Source of the DNA: Fasciolopsis buskii
Lineage: Eukaryota; Platyhelminthes; Trematoda; Plagiorchiida; Fasciolidae
Direction: 5' to 3'
Assembly: GCA_008360955.1 (NCBI GenBank)
Contig: LUCM01000207.1
Location: 126,479-190,478 of the forward strand
Length of the DNA: 64,000 bases
The translations under genes were made by a program, and so were the position numbers. Below, piece after piece: positions 1 through 12,329 of this stretch. The notes below the pieces were generated by a model, which saw only the letters and a program-made list of their open reading frames with translations, was not told where the DNA came from and did no database searches. Within the stretch, counting starts at the first letter, position 1. Every line of letters begins with the position of its first letter.

Positions 1-3000
1 TGACTTCGGGGACTCCGGACATATATCGACATCCGCCGTTGAGCTCCGTCCACGTTGTGCGCCAGCAATGAGCAAATTTAGTGCACTTAAACACGAAATG
101 ACTCGTGGTCCACTGCTTTCAAACAGTCCCGTGAAACTCGTTTTGGTCTCAAAAAATTTGTTTTCTATGTTTGCTTTCACTGGTATACTTGTACTTTCCC
201 CATTGCTTTGCAGCATCTCATTTCACTTTACAGTATGCTTTTCCAACAACTCAAGTTTATTCCCCTTCTTATCCTTTTCGATTTCTATTATTCGCAATTC
301 CCGTGCATCATCCTTGTAACAGTGTGATCTTGCCTTGGGCATGCCTCTCGCAAATCGAAAAATATACATTATTTTTATTATTATTTGGCTTGATGCACAC
401 TGATGAATTCAGTCCAACCCCCCTCTTCAAAACTGCCATGTACGGAATTTCGCAACCAAATGGTGCCATAGCTTGGAGTTCATACGTTCAGCTTCTCAAA
501 ATGACCTGTTAATTTGGGTCTTCACAAAACTGTGATAAAAATGATAGCGTGATACCGTTAAAAGCCAATGAGTATGTGTTTTTCATCAACATAAGTGGAA
601 ATTTGCAAGGTTGTGACAGAGGTTAACCCGGGAAAATGGCTAGATAGCGAAGGTTTTTACTCTCTTCGCCAAAAACGGATCAACAAAGCCTCAACGTATA
701 CCGCAATTTTTCTACGTGGATTTTTTCATCTTTATCCGTCGAGTGTTTTTGATGATTCATGTGAAATTCATCCCATCATTAAGAGAACGTTTAGGAAATA
801 CCGCATATCGTTCGCTTCCAAACTGGAGATGTAAGGAACGATTCGGACGAATTTTTTTGTTCGAAGGTAGATGGCCTAACGAAATGAGCTGTTGATAAAC
901 TTGAATCTTTAGGGAGTGCATTTTCAAGGACAAGCCGGCCACTGGTCTTGGGCTAAAAGAGCATGTCCGTTTAAAATTCTGGCACACCAAGTCACGCTAA
1001 CGTCAGAAAGGAAACAACACCTGCGTTTTCCCAACTTGTTGTTAGTCCTTTGGTTAGGTTTGGCACTCTTACATGTAAGAAGCAAGTTGTGAGGTGATAT
1101 ATTGGATTTTCTTAAGTGAGTGTAAATGCCGGCTAATACGCCTAGCCGATATGTGCTCAGACTATCATTTGTGCCCACTTTTGGATATTGACTTGAGTGT
1201 ATCCCATGAGAGAGACTGCCTCGCAGTCGGCATGTTGTATACATGTGGGGAGTTGACCAATAAAGTTGTGTATAAGCTACCATTTCTCCAGCTTTTTACG
1301 TGGTCAGCGTCAATGACACGAAAGGAAGCCAACAGATCCAGGAAAAATTAGCTTGGGCCTGGAAAAAAAGAAGTCAATACAGACAAATAAATCACATGAT
1401 TTGCCAGAAAAACTTCAATGCTTCGGCACCGCAAAACTTCGGATCCTATGATGTGTGGTGGAACACGAACGTTTCTACTAGATCGTTTGTCCAACGGAAC
1501 GTTGACGGCCCAAACCTAATCCTATTTGCAAGTTGCTGACGCACCATTTGCAGACTCGTCAAATGATCTTAGCCTCTCACCACTCTGATTGTCCTTTCGT
1601 TATGCCGGATAATTATCTGACTTGTTAGTGTTGTAATCGTAAGTCTCTGAGCAAGAGCGAAGCACGATAGGTCATGACGGTGATGGGCCAGCGAATTTGA
1701 TACGGGAGCCGCGTAAAGGAGACTAATTTTAGAGATGCCCATTCGAACACATAACGAGCCTAAGACTGTACTCTAATAAATACATCAAAACACTGGGGTA
1801 AGCAAAACGCACCTAGCTCCATCAAATCGAGTATTGTTTCTATGGGTCGTCTGAGTAGCACCGTCATGGCAACCTAACAAAGACGGGCTCAAATGAATCT
1901 AATGAACTAGTTGATTAGCTATGTGTAAAATAAAACGCGGATTCTCCGTTAGCACAATATGCAGAGTGAAATGGCTGCCGCTCCGTAGGATGTGCATTTC
2001 GTTATGATGCGATTAGTTTTGAGTAATGGAAATTCGCTCGCAAAATTTTAAGCTAAATTGAAAACGAACAGAAACACTTGTCGGTTCCTTACGGGCATCG
2101 GTACGTAGACCATTTGCGGGCAATATAGGTGACAGTAGCAAGTTCAAAATTTAACTCTGTCTGTGGGATAATTCAGTTCCACATTTGCTAAACTGCTGAT
2201 TATACCAACCAGCAAAGGAGCGCTAAAACGTCTGCAAAATCGTCCACTAGGGTTTTTTAAAGTGGCGTTATATCAAAGGGCTTATTTTTAAAATTCAATA
2301 GTAAGTTGATAAGTTGAACGGTTTCAGTTTTTTTTCAAAGACGGAAACACGAAGTATAATAATGATTTCATATCTTCAGTGAAGAAGTTGATAATTTTAG
2401 GAAAATCGGGTAAATAATCACATGAATAGACCACATTTGATGACTTCTATTCACAAAAAATTCGAAAGATGATAGGATCTCCGAAGAAATGTTCCTCGCG
2501 GCCTCCAGTTTTCCAGCGAGTACTACTACGTGGTTTTAATGAAATCGGATGGAGTAGGAAAAACGGCACAACACGGTTCATTTCTTGTTTCAAAGGGGTA
2601 CATAGGGGTCGTTTTGGGGACATTTTGGGGCATTTGGCGTTTATGCTGACTGGGGTTGAAGCTGGCGTAACTCATATTGTACTCGATGAACTCTTCCTTA
2701 CAGCCAATGTACCCTAATACGTTTTCGTCTTACTCTACGATCTTCGATTTAGTGACAAGATGAACATTATTTTTATCTATATTTAGTGGGATTTGCAGCT
2801 TCATTATTTTAAAAACCAACCTTAAACCCTTCCCCATTATCCATGTTATCAGAATTCTCGAGTAATCAAATAAGTACTGCGAAATTTTCGCATAAAGCCT
2901 AAGGCCTCGGTGCATACATGTGAAGTAACTTGTTTGTTACCTTATGGCTAAGGTGTAAGCTTGAAAGTAACCTTAATCGCACCTGTTAAATTGGACGGTG

Positions 3001-5159
3001 AACACTGCATGCAGTCAAAAATTTCTGCTATATTCTGAATGATTTTCCGAAAACTTTTCTACCTAATATAATATTTTTGACAGAAAAGCAAAATTTAGGA
3101 TACAATCAAACGGATATTTGTTCAGATTTGCACGAGTTCTGTTCCCAATTCATTCCATTTTATGGATTATGCAAGCACCCAAGAACTTTGAAAAAACGCA
3201 AGAAATCCTGAGAGCATATGTTTCCATACGCTTTGTGTACTTTTGTTTATTCTAGGGACTATGATTGCGTTGAACTCTACAGGATTAACAACTATGACGT
3301 CCCATGCGCTATACGAATTTTGGGGAATCTACAGATTCTTCCTCTATCAACACAAGCTCTTTCAGGTGGCAACGTCAGCATAACCTGTTTAATTTTGAAA
3401 ATATCCAGTGCATTAAAACTAGTTGACCGACTCATGGAAAAGTCGAAAACAATTGTCTTGCGAAGCGGAGTCCTGACCGGAATACTAATCGCTTAAGCAA
3501 ATCAACCAAAGCTAGATTTTGGAAATGCTCATTGTTGAACCATCATCAGTCCCTTTCCAAGTACAATTTTGTCTTGGGGTGACTTTTCAAGGCAGGTTTA
3601 CTTTTGCGAGACTGCGCTAGATCAGATGAGTTAAGTTGCACTTTCCAGAATGGTCAGGTTCACACCTAGTCAAGATGAGCAGATCACAACTTGGAGGGCA
3701 AAGATCTTAAACGTACAACTTTTTCTACCTTTGCAACGGAAATCATGAAGCACGCAGACCTCGTAAGGCAAGTAAGACAAGGTGAAACCAAACCTATATG
3801 TGTTAATTTGGCGTGAATTTATCATTCCATTATGTAGATGTAGTCGTCGCACCTCATCGATTTTTCTAACTTCTAAACAAACATTTGTTCAGTAAGTGCC
3901 AATGTAATACATATTAGTTTATCCACCAGGTTATACTTTAAAATTTTTTAAAAAAAATATAGACGCACACAACTGCAAAGTTAGATATGTGCATACTTAT
4001 GATTAGACGTTTATTCGCTGCCAGCACTTGGAATTAAGTTTAGCTAGCAGGACTAGGTATTTTTCTCTGGGAAATATGTCAGTGCACACCGCTTATAAGA
4101 TGCAATAAATTGATTTTTTGACGTGAGTGAATTAATGAAGTCACTGTCCTAAAGAGCCTGGTTATGTGGTGCTGGCAATGAATGCAGTTAGGCGGCCAAA
4201 GCCAGCTAAGCAAATGTATTCCCATGCGAGAATAACTATCAGGAAATTAGGATTATCCTGAAGGCTAGCCCTAGAAGTAATGTGCCTTTTTACACGGGGT
4301 ATACCAGCACAACTCTCAAAAGTGCTTAAAATTATAAGGAAGCCCGACCCAAAGTCCCGAAATTAACGTAAGCTTCTTTTGTTGCCCCCGAAAAAAAGGG
4401 CCAAAATTTCAAGTATGCGGTGAACCCAACAACAATTCTCCTCAAATCCCATAAGCAACCCTCAGCAAAATCTTGTGCTACTGCAAAGGTAATTCCTTGT
4501 TGTCGCTAGTAGATATTAATGACTCAACAAACCGGCTACCACTTCTATCACCACCTTCAAAGTTATTCCCTCTTACTTAGCAAAGGACGCCACACACGAA
4601 GGCCTATCCAAGATAAACCCTTGCTACATAAATGGAAGCAGTAAAACATGGGACTACTGCTCAGATCCCATCCGAGTACACTCCTAATCGCTTTTTGCAT
4701 AACATTGATCTGGATATAAGAAGGACTCCCGCCTTTCCTTTAAGACGTCAACGTGTGGGGAAATTTTGCACGAAAGCCAATCAGAAGCAACTTTCAAATA
4801 TGCCGGAGAAACAAAGGAGATATTTATTCGACACCAAGAAGAAAAATCCCACGATGCATAAAATCGACCTAAGACAAGTCGTGACAGCAGCTCTTCTGAA
4901 ATCCCTTTTGTTGCTTTTAAATTTTGTCCCCACCAAATGCTTGGATTTCCAAAATAAGATTCTAAAGTCAGACCATTGACGCATAACAGAAAGCCCCAAC
5001 TAAGAGCTGTCACTACGGTATTTCCTCGACGAAGAAATGTCTGTCACTGAATAAAGCGCTTTTACGAGAATCCCTTAGAAGGAAAGCAGGTGTAGTATTA
5101 TTTTACTCCAGTGCCAGTCCTCAATCCCCTATTAGCCATTCTACAAATAAAAATATTTT
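1..5159. other. Gene-free stretch, no recognisable feature
   Basis: I see only short chance-length open frames on both strands (none above about 119 codons), with no protein motif, RNA gene or long repeat I can name. The longest overlapping frames lie at 4632-5013 on both strands and do not resemble a family I know. The 3' end may include the decayed 5' part of the LINE that becomes recognisable at about 5160. Base composition is ordinary AT-rich flatworm-like DNA. Confidence 0.5.
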
Positions 5160-6900
5160 ATCGACTTACTGTGGTTATGATTAGCGTTTCCATTTCAGAA
5201 CTCTTGTACGCATTATCTATCTGCTATCAATAGTCAACTTTGACCATTCCTCAAAGAGTTCAGAACAGCTAAGAAGTTTGAATGGTAGTCACAATTGTTA
5301 TCATCTCATATTATGACAGACTTAAGCGTACCGCCTGTCCAATTGACGATAGGTAACTCGGCAAGTCTATTTGCCCAGGTCCTTATTCAATTTTCCATCA
5401 AAACGCCGTTGCTCGAGCACCTTAACGGACCCACGAGATACCAAAATGGGCATAGTTCCTACCAGCTTGATCTAGTGCCTTCCAACAAAGACGATCAAGT
5501 GGAAACAGACAAGGCACTGAACCTCGTGGGCAAAAGAAACCATGCGGCCCTTTGTTCGGCTACATTCTTCGGCACCCCGTAGGCTTTGCTCCCTTCACAG
5601 AGATAAATTTCGGGAAATCTCCAACCCTCTATCTCATAATTTTAAGGCTGTAAATTGGGATTCAAATGCAGATGCTTTCGGTAACCATGTTGAGGACTTA
5701 TTATGGCGGTGGATTATCTGTTGTTTCCAAGAAAAAATGTCAGTCACCCTAATGAAAGCCCTAAGTAATTTAGTGCGACAATGCCTGTTAGATCAGAAAC
5801 AGACAAAAGCAGACTTAAACGCATTTGCATCCTCTGTGGGATGAACATATGAAAGTGTTTTGTGCCTAAGTAATAAAAAGTTCTATTCCAATTGAGGTGC
5901 AAAAATGGAGAAAGCCAGGTGCAACACATTTCGCGCCTTTCTCGGGGGATGAAACCCAGCAACATTTCGTTTTCGGGTGACTGAAGTCTCTAAGCTATAC
6001 TTCGGATCCGTATTCACCGTGACTTCCCTTTCTTCCCATAATCAACTGCCAGTGTTTTGATTAAATAGTTTGGCCTTCTGAAGTCCAAGGGTGAAAAATC
6101 TACCTCATAAAAATAACTCCGTTCAACAATAGCTTTTAAAAGATCTGCGTAGTTTTTTTTCAAGTTTAAAAATGAGAGTGTCTACTCGTCTTCTTGCAGG
6201 AAAGCCAATATTGGCCCAGATTTTGTAAAACGCGATGGACGTCAACCAGGTAGCTACGTACTCCATAGTCAGACTAGTACCAACGTGAAAATTCTTTGGT
6301 ACTTACAAAAGTATAACAGTCTGGCAAACCTGCGCATCAACAATCGTCTCCTCCTAGTAAAAGCAGCCTCATGGCTGACAAATCGTTCGTCAAAAACATG
6401 CTTTTTCCTATGAAAACAAGATACGAGATTTTACTGAAGGGATGGTCTTACACGCTAACATCACTGAATTTAAAAAAGCTCCTGTCTGAATCTCGTATAT
6501 TCCACTGTATCGTAAATTAGAATATTGTACTGCACTTAACCAGTTAGTATCTCTTATTATCAGTTTTCTTAACAATTGCACCCTCAATGTCAAAGCGGAT
6601 CCCCACTTCTCCCGCGGTTCTCCAATCCCAAATTGAATCCCTCTAAGCCCGGCGCTTTGTCCTTTTATATTTTTCATCTGCATAAGCGACCTCTTGTTTA
6701 ACATCCCAGCAAAGAATGCACTGTTTGCTGACAGTGTTGCAACCTAGGGCACTAAAATCGCAGTCGGCACTGCGCCACCCGAAGTGTCTGTGCATTGACT
6801 TAAGCTGGCTTAAGGTAAAATTTTCTGCCTATTCCTTTAGGGGAATTTTGGATTTTGTGAGCAGCTTAGATTATAATTTTAATCAGATATTGTAGCACGG
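5160..6900 (+). mobile_element. Decayed Jockey/CR1-like LINE: endonuclease and reverse transcriptase remnants
   Basis: Two parts of a non-LTR retrotransposon polyprotein can be read with frameshifts. At 5295-5582 the translation has the endonuclease C-terminal pattern, with LLEHLNGPTRYQNG, then QLDLVPSN and KRNHAALC, matching the usual PTRYR.GQ, LDLVLTN and KSDHAVL blocks. A following frame at 5542-5844 continues in the style of the linker after the endonuclease. At about 6560-6745 a frame reads LSPALCPFIFFICISDLLFN followed by AKNALFADSVAT, which matches reverse transcriptase motifs GVPQGS.LGPLLF.IYI.DL and FADD. The catalytic FADD is changed to FADS, and stops occur between blocks, so the copy is dead. 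The clade is inferred from motif style; Jockey and CR1 cannot be separated by eye. Confidence 0.68.
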
Positions 6901-7129
6901 TTGTGTGTCTTAGGGCAAAAGCAAACAAGCAAGTTTGTGACCTTTCCGTTAGTTGCTATCATTAAATTGTACCGTTTTGAAATTCACAGAATCAACTATG
7001 ATCTATTTATTATGTTTGTTCTAGTTCACACTAAATCGGTAATGCTTTTCAGAATTTCCTTAGGCACTTACCCCTGACTATTGGACTCCATTCCCATGCG
7101 CCTCACTAACTATATCGAATTATGTTGAG

Positions 7130-7750
7130 TATTTTTGACAACACTGAGGTCGGAATTGCTTTACGGCTCCGAAAAATGGTCTCGGAGAGCAGAAGATATA
7201 TGAGGATTGCCGTTATTTGAACATCACTGTCTTCGTATTAATGGTCGGTTGTGGTGGAAAGATGTTTTGAGCAGATTTGAGATTAGGCGTGAGATGTTGA
7301 TTTCCAGGGTCCTTAGGACAGACACTGGATTAGAATAAGCTAAGGTAGGATGGGCGTGTTTCGTGCGTGCCCACATAAAACAACTAGTTGCAAGTTGTTC
7401 TGTTGGGGGGTAGGAAATGAAGTATACATCGAGGTGACTGCCTAATGATACGGGATGTTCACGAGAACTTTAATGGATGGACATTCTCGTGTAACTAAGG
7501 TTAGACCGTCGGTTTGGGTTCACGAAATTCCCCAGAGCGACAGTTGAAGACAGTGTGTGGTATGACTGAATGCGCAAATGGATAACGCTCTTGGGTTGGA
7601 AAAAATTTATTTTTCTGCAGGGCTTCTCAAATTACTATTTGACAGTAAATCCTTTACTTTTTCACGTTCTATGCGAGCAGATGGCGCTGTCGGATGGTAG
7701 CAGAAATCATAGCACATTGGTGTAAAGTTGGTTTTGTACAAACTAAACTA
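7130..7750 (+). mobile_element. LINE family A fragment: reverse transcriptase C-terminus and 3' tail
   Basis: From about 7145 the plus strand reads, with stops, the conserved C-terminal region after the reverse transcriptase: LLYGSE, then an LRAED-like block, then an FDHRCLR-like block followed by a tryptophan-rich RLWWKD segment. Near 7345 the RWLGHVLRMPTH-type motif appears in decayed form. The 3' end at about 7718-7750 matches the tails of the copies ending near 15215 and 28915 (a GGTG core followed by TACA and ACTAAAC-like bases). The order is the same as in the 12.3-15.3 kb copy. No open frame survives, so this is a 5'-truncated, inactive insertion. Confidence 0.65.
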
Positions 7751-8179
7751 AAGCTGGACTGGTAACGCATCTTGATGCCAAGGAGCACATGGGAGAGCGA
7801 TGTTAAGTTTTGCTCGTATTTGCCTACAGATCACTGCTATCTTTCCAAAAAAGCAAGCAACAGAACCGACAACCAAAATAAACACAAGGAAGAGTATTTG
7901 GGCATTTAATTCTTGCTTTTCTGTATGTCTATGCATTGTACGGAATGGGTGCAATTTACGAGACGCTTAGGGAGCAACCTGCTGTTGATCTGGGGGACCG
8001 TGAACATTTTACGTCCTTTCCGCATTTTCGGAACTGAAAGCTTGCAAAATCTTTCGTGAAAAGGCAAAATAAGGCCTGTTATATAGTAGATTTTGAGTTG
8101 GGCTCATTAAATATGTCAAGAAAAAATAAAGGTCGCTCTGTCATCTCCCTGCTATTAAGCGGACATAATTACTTGGCGT

Positions 8180-9262
8180 CCCTTTGTATTGGTTAAATTT
8201 GTGCCCATGCTGATCTTTTCCCTTCTATTCACGGGCAAACACAATTACACTCTGTATGTAGGACCAAAGATCATTTTGTTTGCAGGCATTTGCTCCGCCT
8301 GTGACTCTGCCAATAGGTCTGGAATATGGCGTTGTTTGTTGAGGACTGGAGTACCCGAGAAGCATATGTTGGTCCTCAAAGAGTTTTACTGCCATACGTC
8401 CGTTTGAGTTATGGTCTATGGCCAGATTTTTTCCCCTTCGTCGTTTCCAGTGGAGCACGTCAGGAATGTCCTATACCCCCATTTCTTTTCAAATTTGTCA
8501 TGGAGGATTTTCTAAAGAATCATTTATTTGGTTCTCTAGGCAGTGGAGTTGAATTCCTCCCAGGAAACAGCTTTATGACTTAGAATATGCCATTGGTATT
8601 ACTTTGCTCGCTTACAATGCACAGGAGATTCAACGCGCGTTAGTCAGCTCGGCGATTGAGATTTTCAAACGCAGTATTAGCTTTAAGCCTCAAAAATGCA
8701 GGGTACCTCTTCAAAACTGGCAGAAGCCGATACATGCACTTACTCTTGATGGTGATCGGTTAGATGTGGTCAACAGTTCCAACTACCTTGGAAGCCTGAT
8801 CACATATGGTGGAGGTATTAGAGAGGAGGATCACGAAATGCGAAAGCCAGCATAGCTTTGGCGAACATACGACGCTTTTGGCGCTGCCAAGACATCCGGC
8901 TTTCCATCAGGAGAAGGGAATGCAATGCCGCAGTTCTTAATGTTCAGCTTTAAAGTCACAATAGCTGTTATATCCGCATTGGGGAAGCTCAGAGGCATTC
9001 TGTGTTTGACTACTGATGTCTTTAAAGCATTGTTGACGTCTGATGGGAGCATCGGGTGGGTAATGACGAGATGCGTTGTCGTGCTTTATGTGCAGAAAGT
9101 CGTCTTCTGACTGAGATAACCGCTCTGCGTCGTCTTCACTGGCTTGGGAAGTTACCGCTTATGATTACTCATTGCATAACTATTCGTACTATTTTTGCAT
9201 GTGCTGGGCAAGGCTCGAGGAAGAGACGTGGCGGTGGGACTATGAGTTGGTGTAACGACATA
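8180..9262 (+). mobile_element. LINE family A fragment: reverse transcriptase core to C-terminus
   Basis: Several adjoining frames give successive reverse transcriptase blocks in order. At 8296-8400 the reading NRSGIWRCLLRTGVPEKHM matches the palm motif that normally follows FDSVDR. At 8455-8510 SGARQECPIPPFLFKFVMED matches SGVRQGCP.SPFLFNFV. At about 8580 LEYAIG stands where the catalytic LEYADD should be. At 8690-8850 KPQKCRVPLQNWQ and NSSNYLGSLITYGGGI match the thumb region. At 9135-9245 HWLGKLP, then FACAGQGSRKRRGGGTMSW, match the C-terminal HRLRWLGHVLRMP and GWKKRRGGQ blocks. The lost YADD, several frameshifts and stops show it is inactive. The element ends at a short TA run at 9260-9271. 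Confidence 0.85.
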
Positions 9263-9927
9263 TATATATATTGTTACATCGGATTAAAAACAAGCATAAT
9301 TTTAAAGCAAAATTTAAAATACACTTCACAGAATATGAAAAGAGAGGAAATTAAATCATAGCAAATTAACTGTTCTATGTTTTAGCCGTACATCACCACC
9401 AACGAACTTCGTCCTCGGCGGTCATGTACGGTAACGTTTCATGGACTGAATCTGGTATACTCCAAACTCACTGTGATGTCTTGCTGAAATAGGACGCAAG
9501 CGGACATAGTAATAAACGGAATCAGTCAAGTAACTCTCTTGGTTTTAATAATTTGCAGATATCAGCACCGCAGAAATAGGCTGCCTATAGACAATAGGGT
9601 TGGTGATAGGTTAAAGAGGTCTTAAAGAATAGGTACTAAACCGATCCCATTCTTCTGATATTCAGAAATGCCAAAAATACTAGCTGAAGCATGCGGATTA
9701 ACATATACATATGCATCCGTCACGAGCCCGCGTGAGTCTACATCTCAAAAAGAAATATGAATCTGCGTATGAACGAGCGCATATATACTTTATTTAATGT
9801 ACATCGAGTCAATTATTTATGATTATTCGAAATTCTACAAAAATTATGTTGCGACAGACACCTAGTAAGTTCTAATGTTATGCCAGCCTCTAGAAACTGA
9901 CAATGTTTCTGAATAGTCTTGCTTTAA
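9263..9927. other. Short intergenic stretch, no recognisable feature
   Basis: After the TA run at the end of the preceding LINE fragment I see no frame, motif or repeat that I can name. A run of alternating AT-rich bases lies near 9700-9720 and 9780-9800. Confidence 0.4.
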
Positions 9928-10524
9928 TTGATTGAATTTTGCTTGCTTATGAGACATGGTGGAGAGAGGAAGTTGCCGCATTGTGCCGCGGTATTCGGCA
10001 CCGGGCTATTGTACCATAGCCTTTGTCTATTTTGTGAGTACAAGCTGTGTGGACAGTTTTCTGGCATTAGACGAGAGTTTGTGTATCAAATAATAATCAA
10101 CGGTCCTAGTGGTTATTCTCTTATTCAACTTAAGAAATCATTTTTGGTGATGAAACATTACGTCTGTAATGACCTGGAGATGGCTTCTCCTGAATGTAAG
10201 ATTTTCCTCTGTTCAATATCTAGCAAAATTGACAAGTCATTGAAACCTCGTTTCAGGTATTTTGTTCGCCATCTGAAATTTCAGCACGTTAATAAGCGAC
10301 GACTGTGTTGTCAACTTTAGTTCAGTTTTCAATGGATGGACTGTGGGCCACACCAGTGGTGGGTCAAGAATTTCTTTGACGGACTGTACCTCATTCGGGC
10401 GTCCACTTTCTATAGTTCATGTTCAACTAGCTTTGACACGAGAAACAAAAAGAGAATGCATTGTGTTTCACTGAAGACGACAGACACGGTGGTTGTTCAA
10501 AACGTCGTTGAAGTAACAATATAA
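9928..10524 (+). pseudogene. Unassigned open frame interrupted by one TAG stop
   Basis: One plus-strand frame stays open from 9928 (TTG) to the TAG at 10318-10320, giving 130 residues, and then continues in the same frame to a stop at 10522-10524, giving a total of about 198 codons with a single internal stop. The conceptual product is rich in Cys, Lys, Phe and Tyr, with blocks such as FVYQIIINGPSGYSLIQLKK and KPRFRYFVRHLKFQHVNKRR. I do not recognise a family. It could be a decayed retroelement or gene fragment, or chance, since one-stop frames of this length are uncommon but possible in AT-rich DNA. No splice context or polyadenylation signal was assigned. Confidence 0.3.
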
Positions 10525-12329
10525 ACATGCTTCTTGAGTTATCTAGTTTACAGACGGATATGAACTAAAACATGTAAGAGACAAGCGCAGAATGTTCGGT
10601 AATCGACTAGGCTACTCATTTCAGCAAAATCTCCCTAAATGCATAGTTTGGTTGCAGTATGACGCTTAACTCAATCGTTTGAATTAGACTGGAATCCCAG
10701 ATCTATTAGGTTCAGTTTATTATTAATTCACCTACCTTTGCCTATCACAGCTAACACAAAAGCAACAGAAAAGCGTATACATAAAACAAATATGTTAAAA
10801 CATAGCTCCTGTCTACTGTAGCAGAGAGTCAAAGTCCAACATGAACTGAGCCTAGTGACGCAGCAATATTGTTAATTATTTACTACCGATCGCTAACGAC
10901 ACCTATGGACGTTCTGCCTTCAGTTGTTTAGCGTGTTATTCACAGCTCCGACTCCAGGGTGTTTGAGGCAATCGTTACTGAGCATAACATCTAATCTCAG
11001 GGACCTTAAACATTTTATCAAAATAAACTAACCGACATTCAGCTGGTTTACCTTTGTCCCACCTTCTCAGTCTTCTCACATAATTTTTCGAGTCATTGCA
11101 TTGCAAACGTAGCATTCGGACATCCCATAACGCTTTGTCGTGAAAAACTAGTCCATATTTTACTGACTGTCACAAATTAACGACAAAAGTTTTATTAACG
11201 AACTGCGGAACCAATTTCCACAACTATTTGGGCATGCCAATGGGAATACCGTAGGTCTGATTTTATGACATATTTTACATTTTAAGATTAAAACGTTCTT
11301 CCAACATCGCCAGTCACTCCTGATATTCGGCAAAACTAAGAAATTGTTTGTAAATCGACTGGAACCTGTTGGGATTACTTGCTACTTTCTCTCTTGGGCG
11401 AAATCCTATCAGATGTCGTGGTTCGACAGGTGATGGTGGTTTATACACTCGATTTTGGCATTACTCTGAATGATTTTCATGAAGCTAGGTGGTTATAGTA
11501 CCTAGTAAAAATAATATAGTTGCTTTTCCAGTGCTTTTACTGGAGCCTTACAATGTTTTCCCGTGATCCTGATGTTGGATGTACGGCGGTGTTGGAAACC
11601 TTTTGAAAACCTAGAAAATTTGTTTCTGTTACTCACTAACCTATTTGAACCTAGTGAGAATTTATTGTTACTTTTGCCTTGACTTACGTTTGTCATAAAG
11701 ATCGTCTGATATTGGTTCCTTAAGTTCCCACTAAACCTAATTTGCTACAATGTTCTGTTCCTACTCATTCGTAGAGGGAGGTATCTTTAACCCAGTAAAA
11801 TTTCTCTTTCCTTTAATAGGATCGTTACCGAATGTTGAATAACTAAACGGATTCTCTTTTTGGACGGACGCATATAAATTATCCGATCATCGCAAACTAC
11901 TGCTTTCCTTCCACCTGTTTCTGCATCCACAAAGTTTTGTTAAATTTTTGCGGAGTTAGTCTTCGGGAACAATGAACCTTTTTGTGTCTGGGAAGTTCGT
12001 GATGGCTCCTAGGTCCTCGGAGCTTTTGCTTCCGTTACTGATAAGCGACGAACATGTCCTGTCATTCCTGAATTGCTGTGAAACTTTTGGGTCAAATGCC
12101 CCAATTAGCGTTTGCAAGGAGAATCCCATTTTGCGGTAAGGGCAGCCGCGAAGTATCGATCGCCCAAGTGACTTCGGCACCATTTGTATTGTGAGCTCTA
12201 CTAAACTACTTCCTCCCGATATAAGGGCCTTACAACGTTCCGCAAGAAACTGTGGCTTGGTAGGCTTAATTTAAGTTAGCATTAGTAGAAAGACAGGAGA
12301 CAATTTGGATGCGTTACTTAAGATTAACT
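10525..12329. other. Gene-free stretch, no recognisable feature
   Basis: No frame longer than about 75 codons is present here, and I found no LINE motif, RNA gene or simple repeat. The right end may contain the unrecognisable 5' portion of the LINE copy that starts to match at about 12330. Confidence 0.45.
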
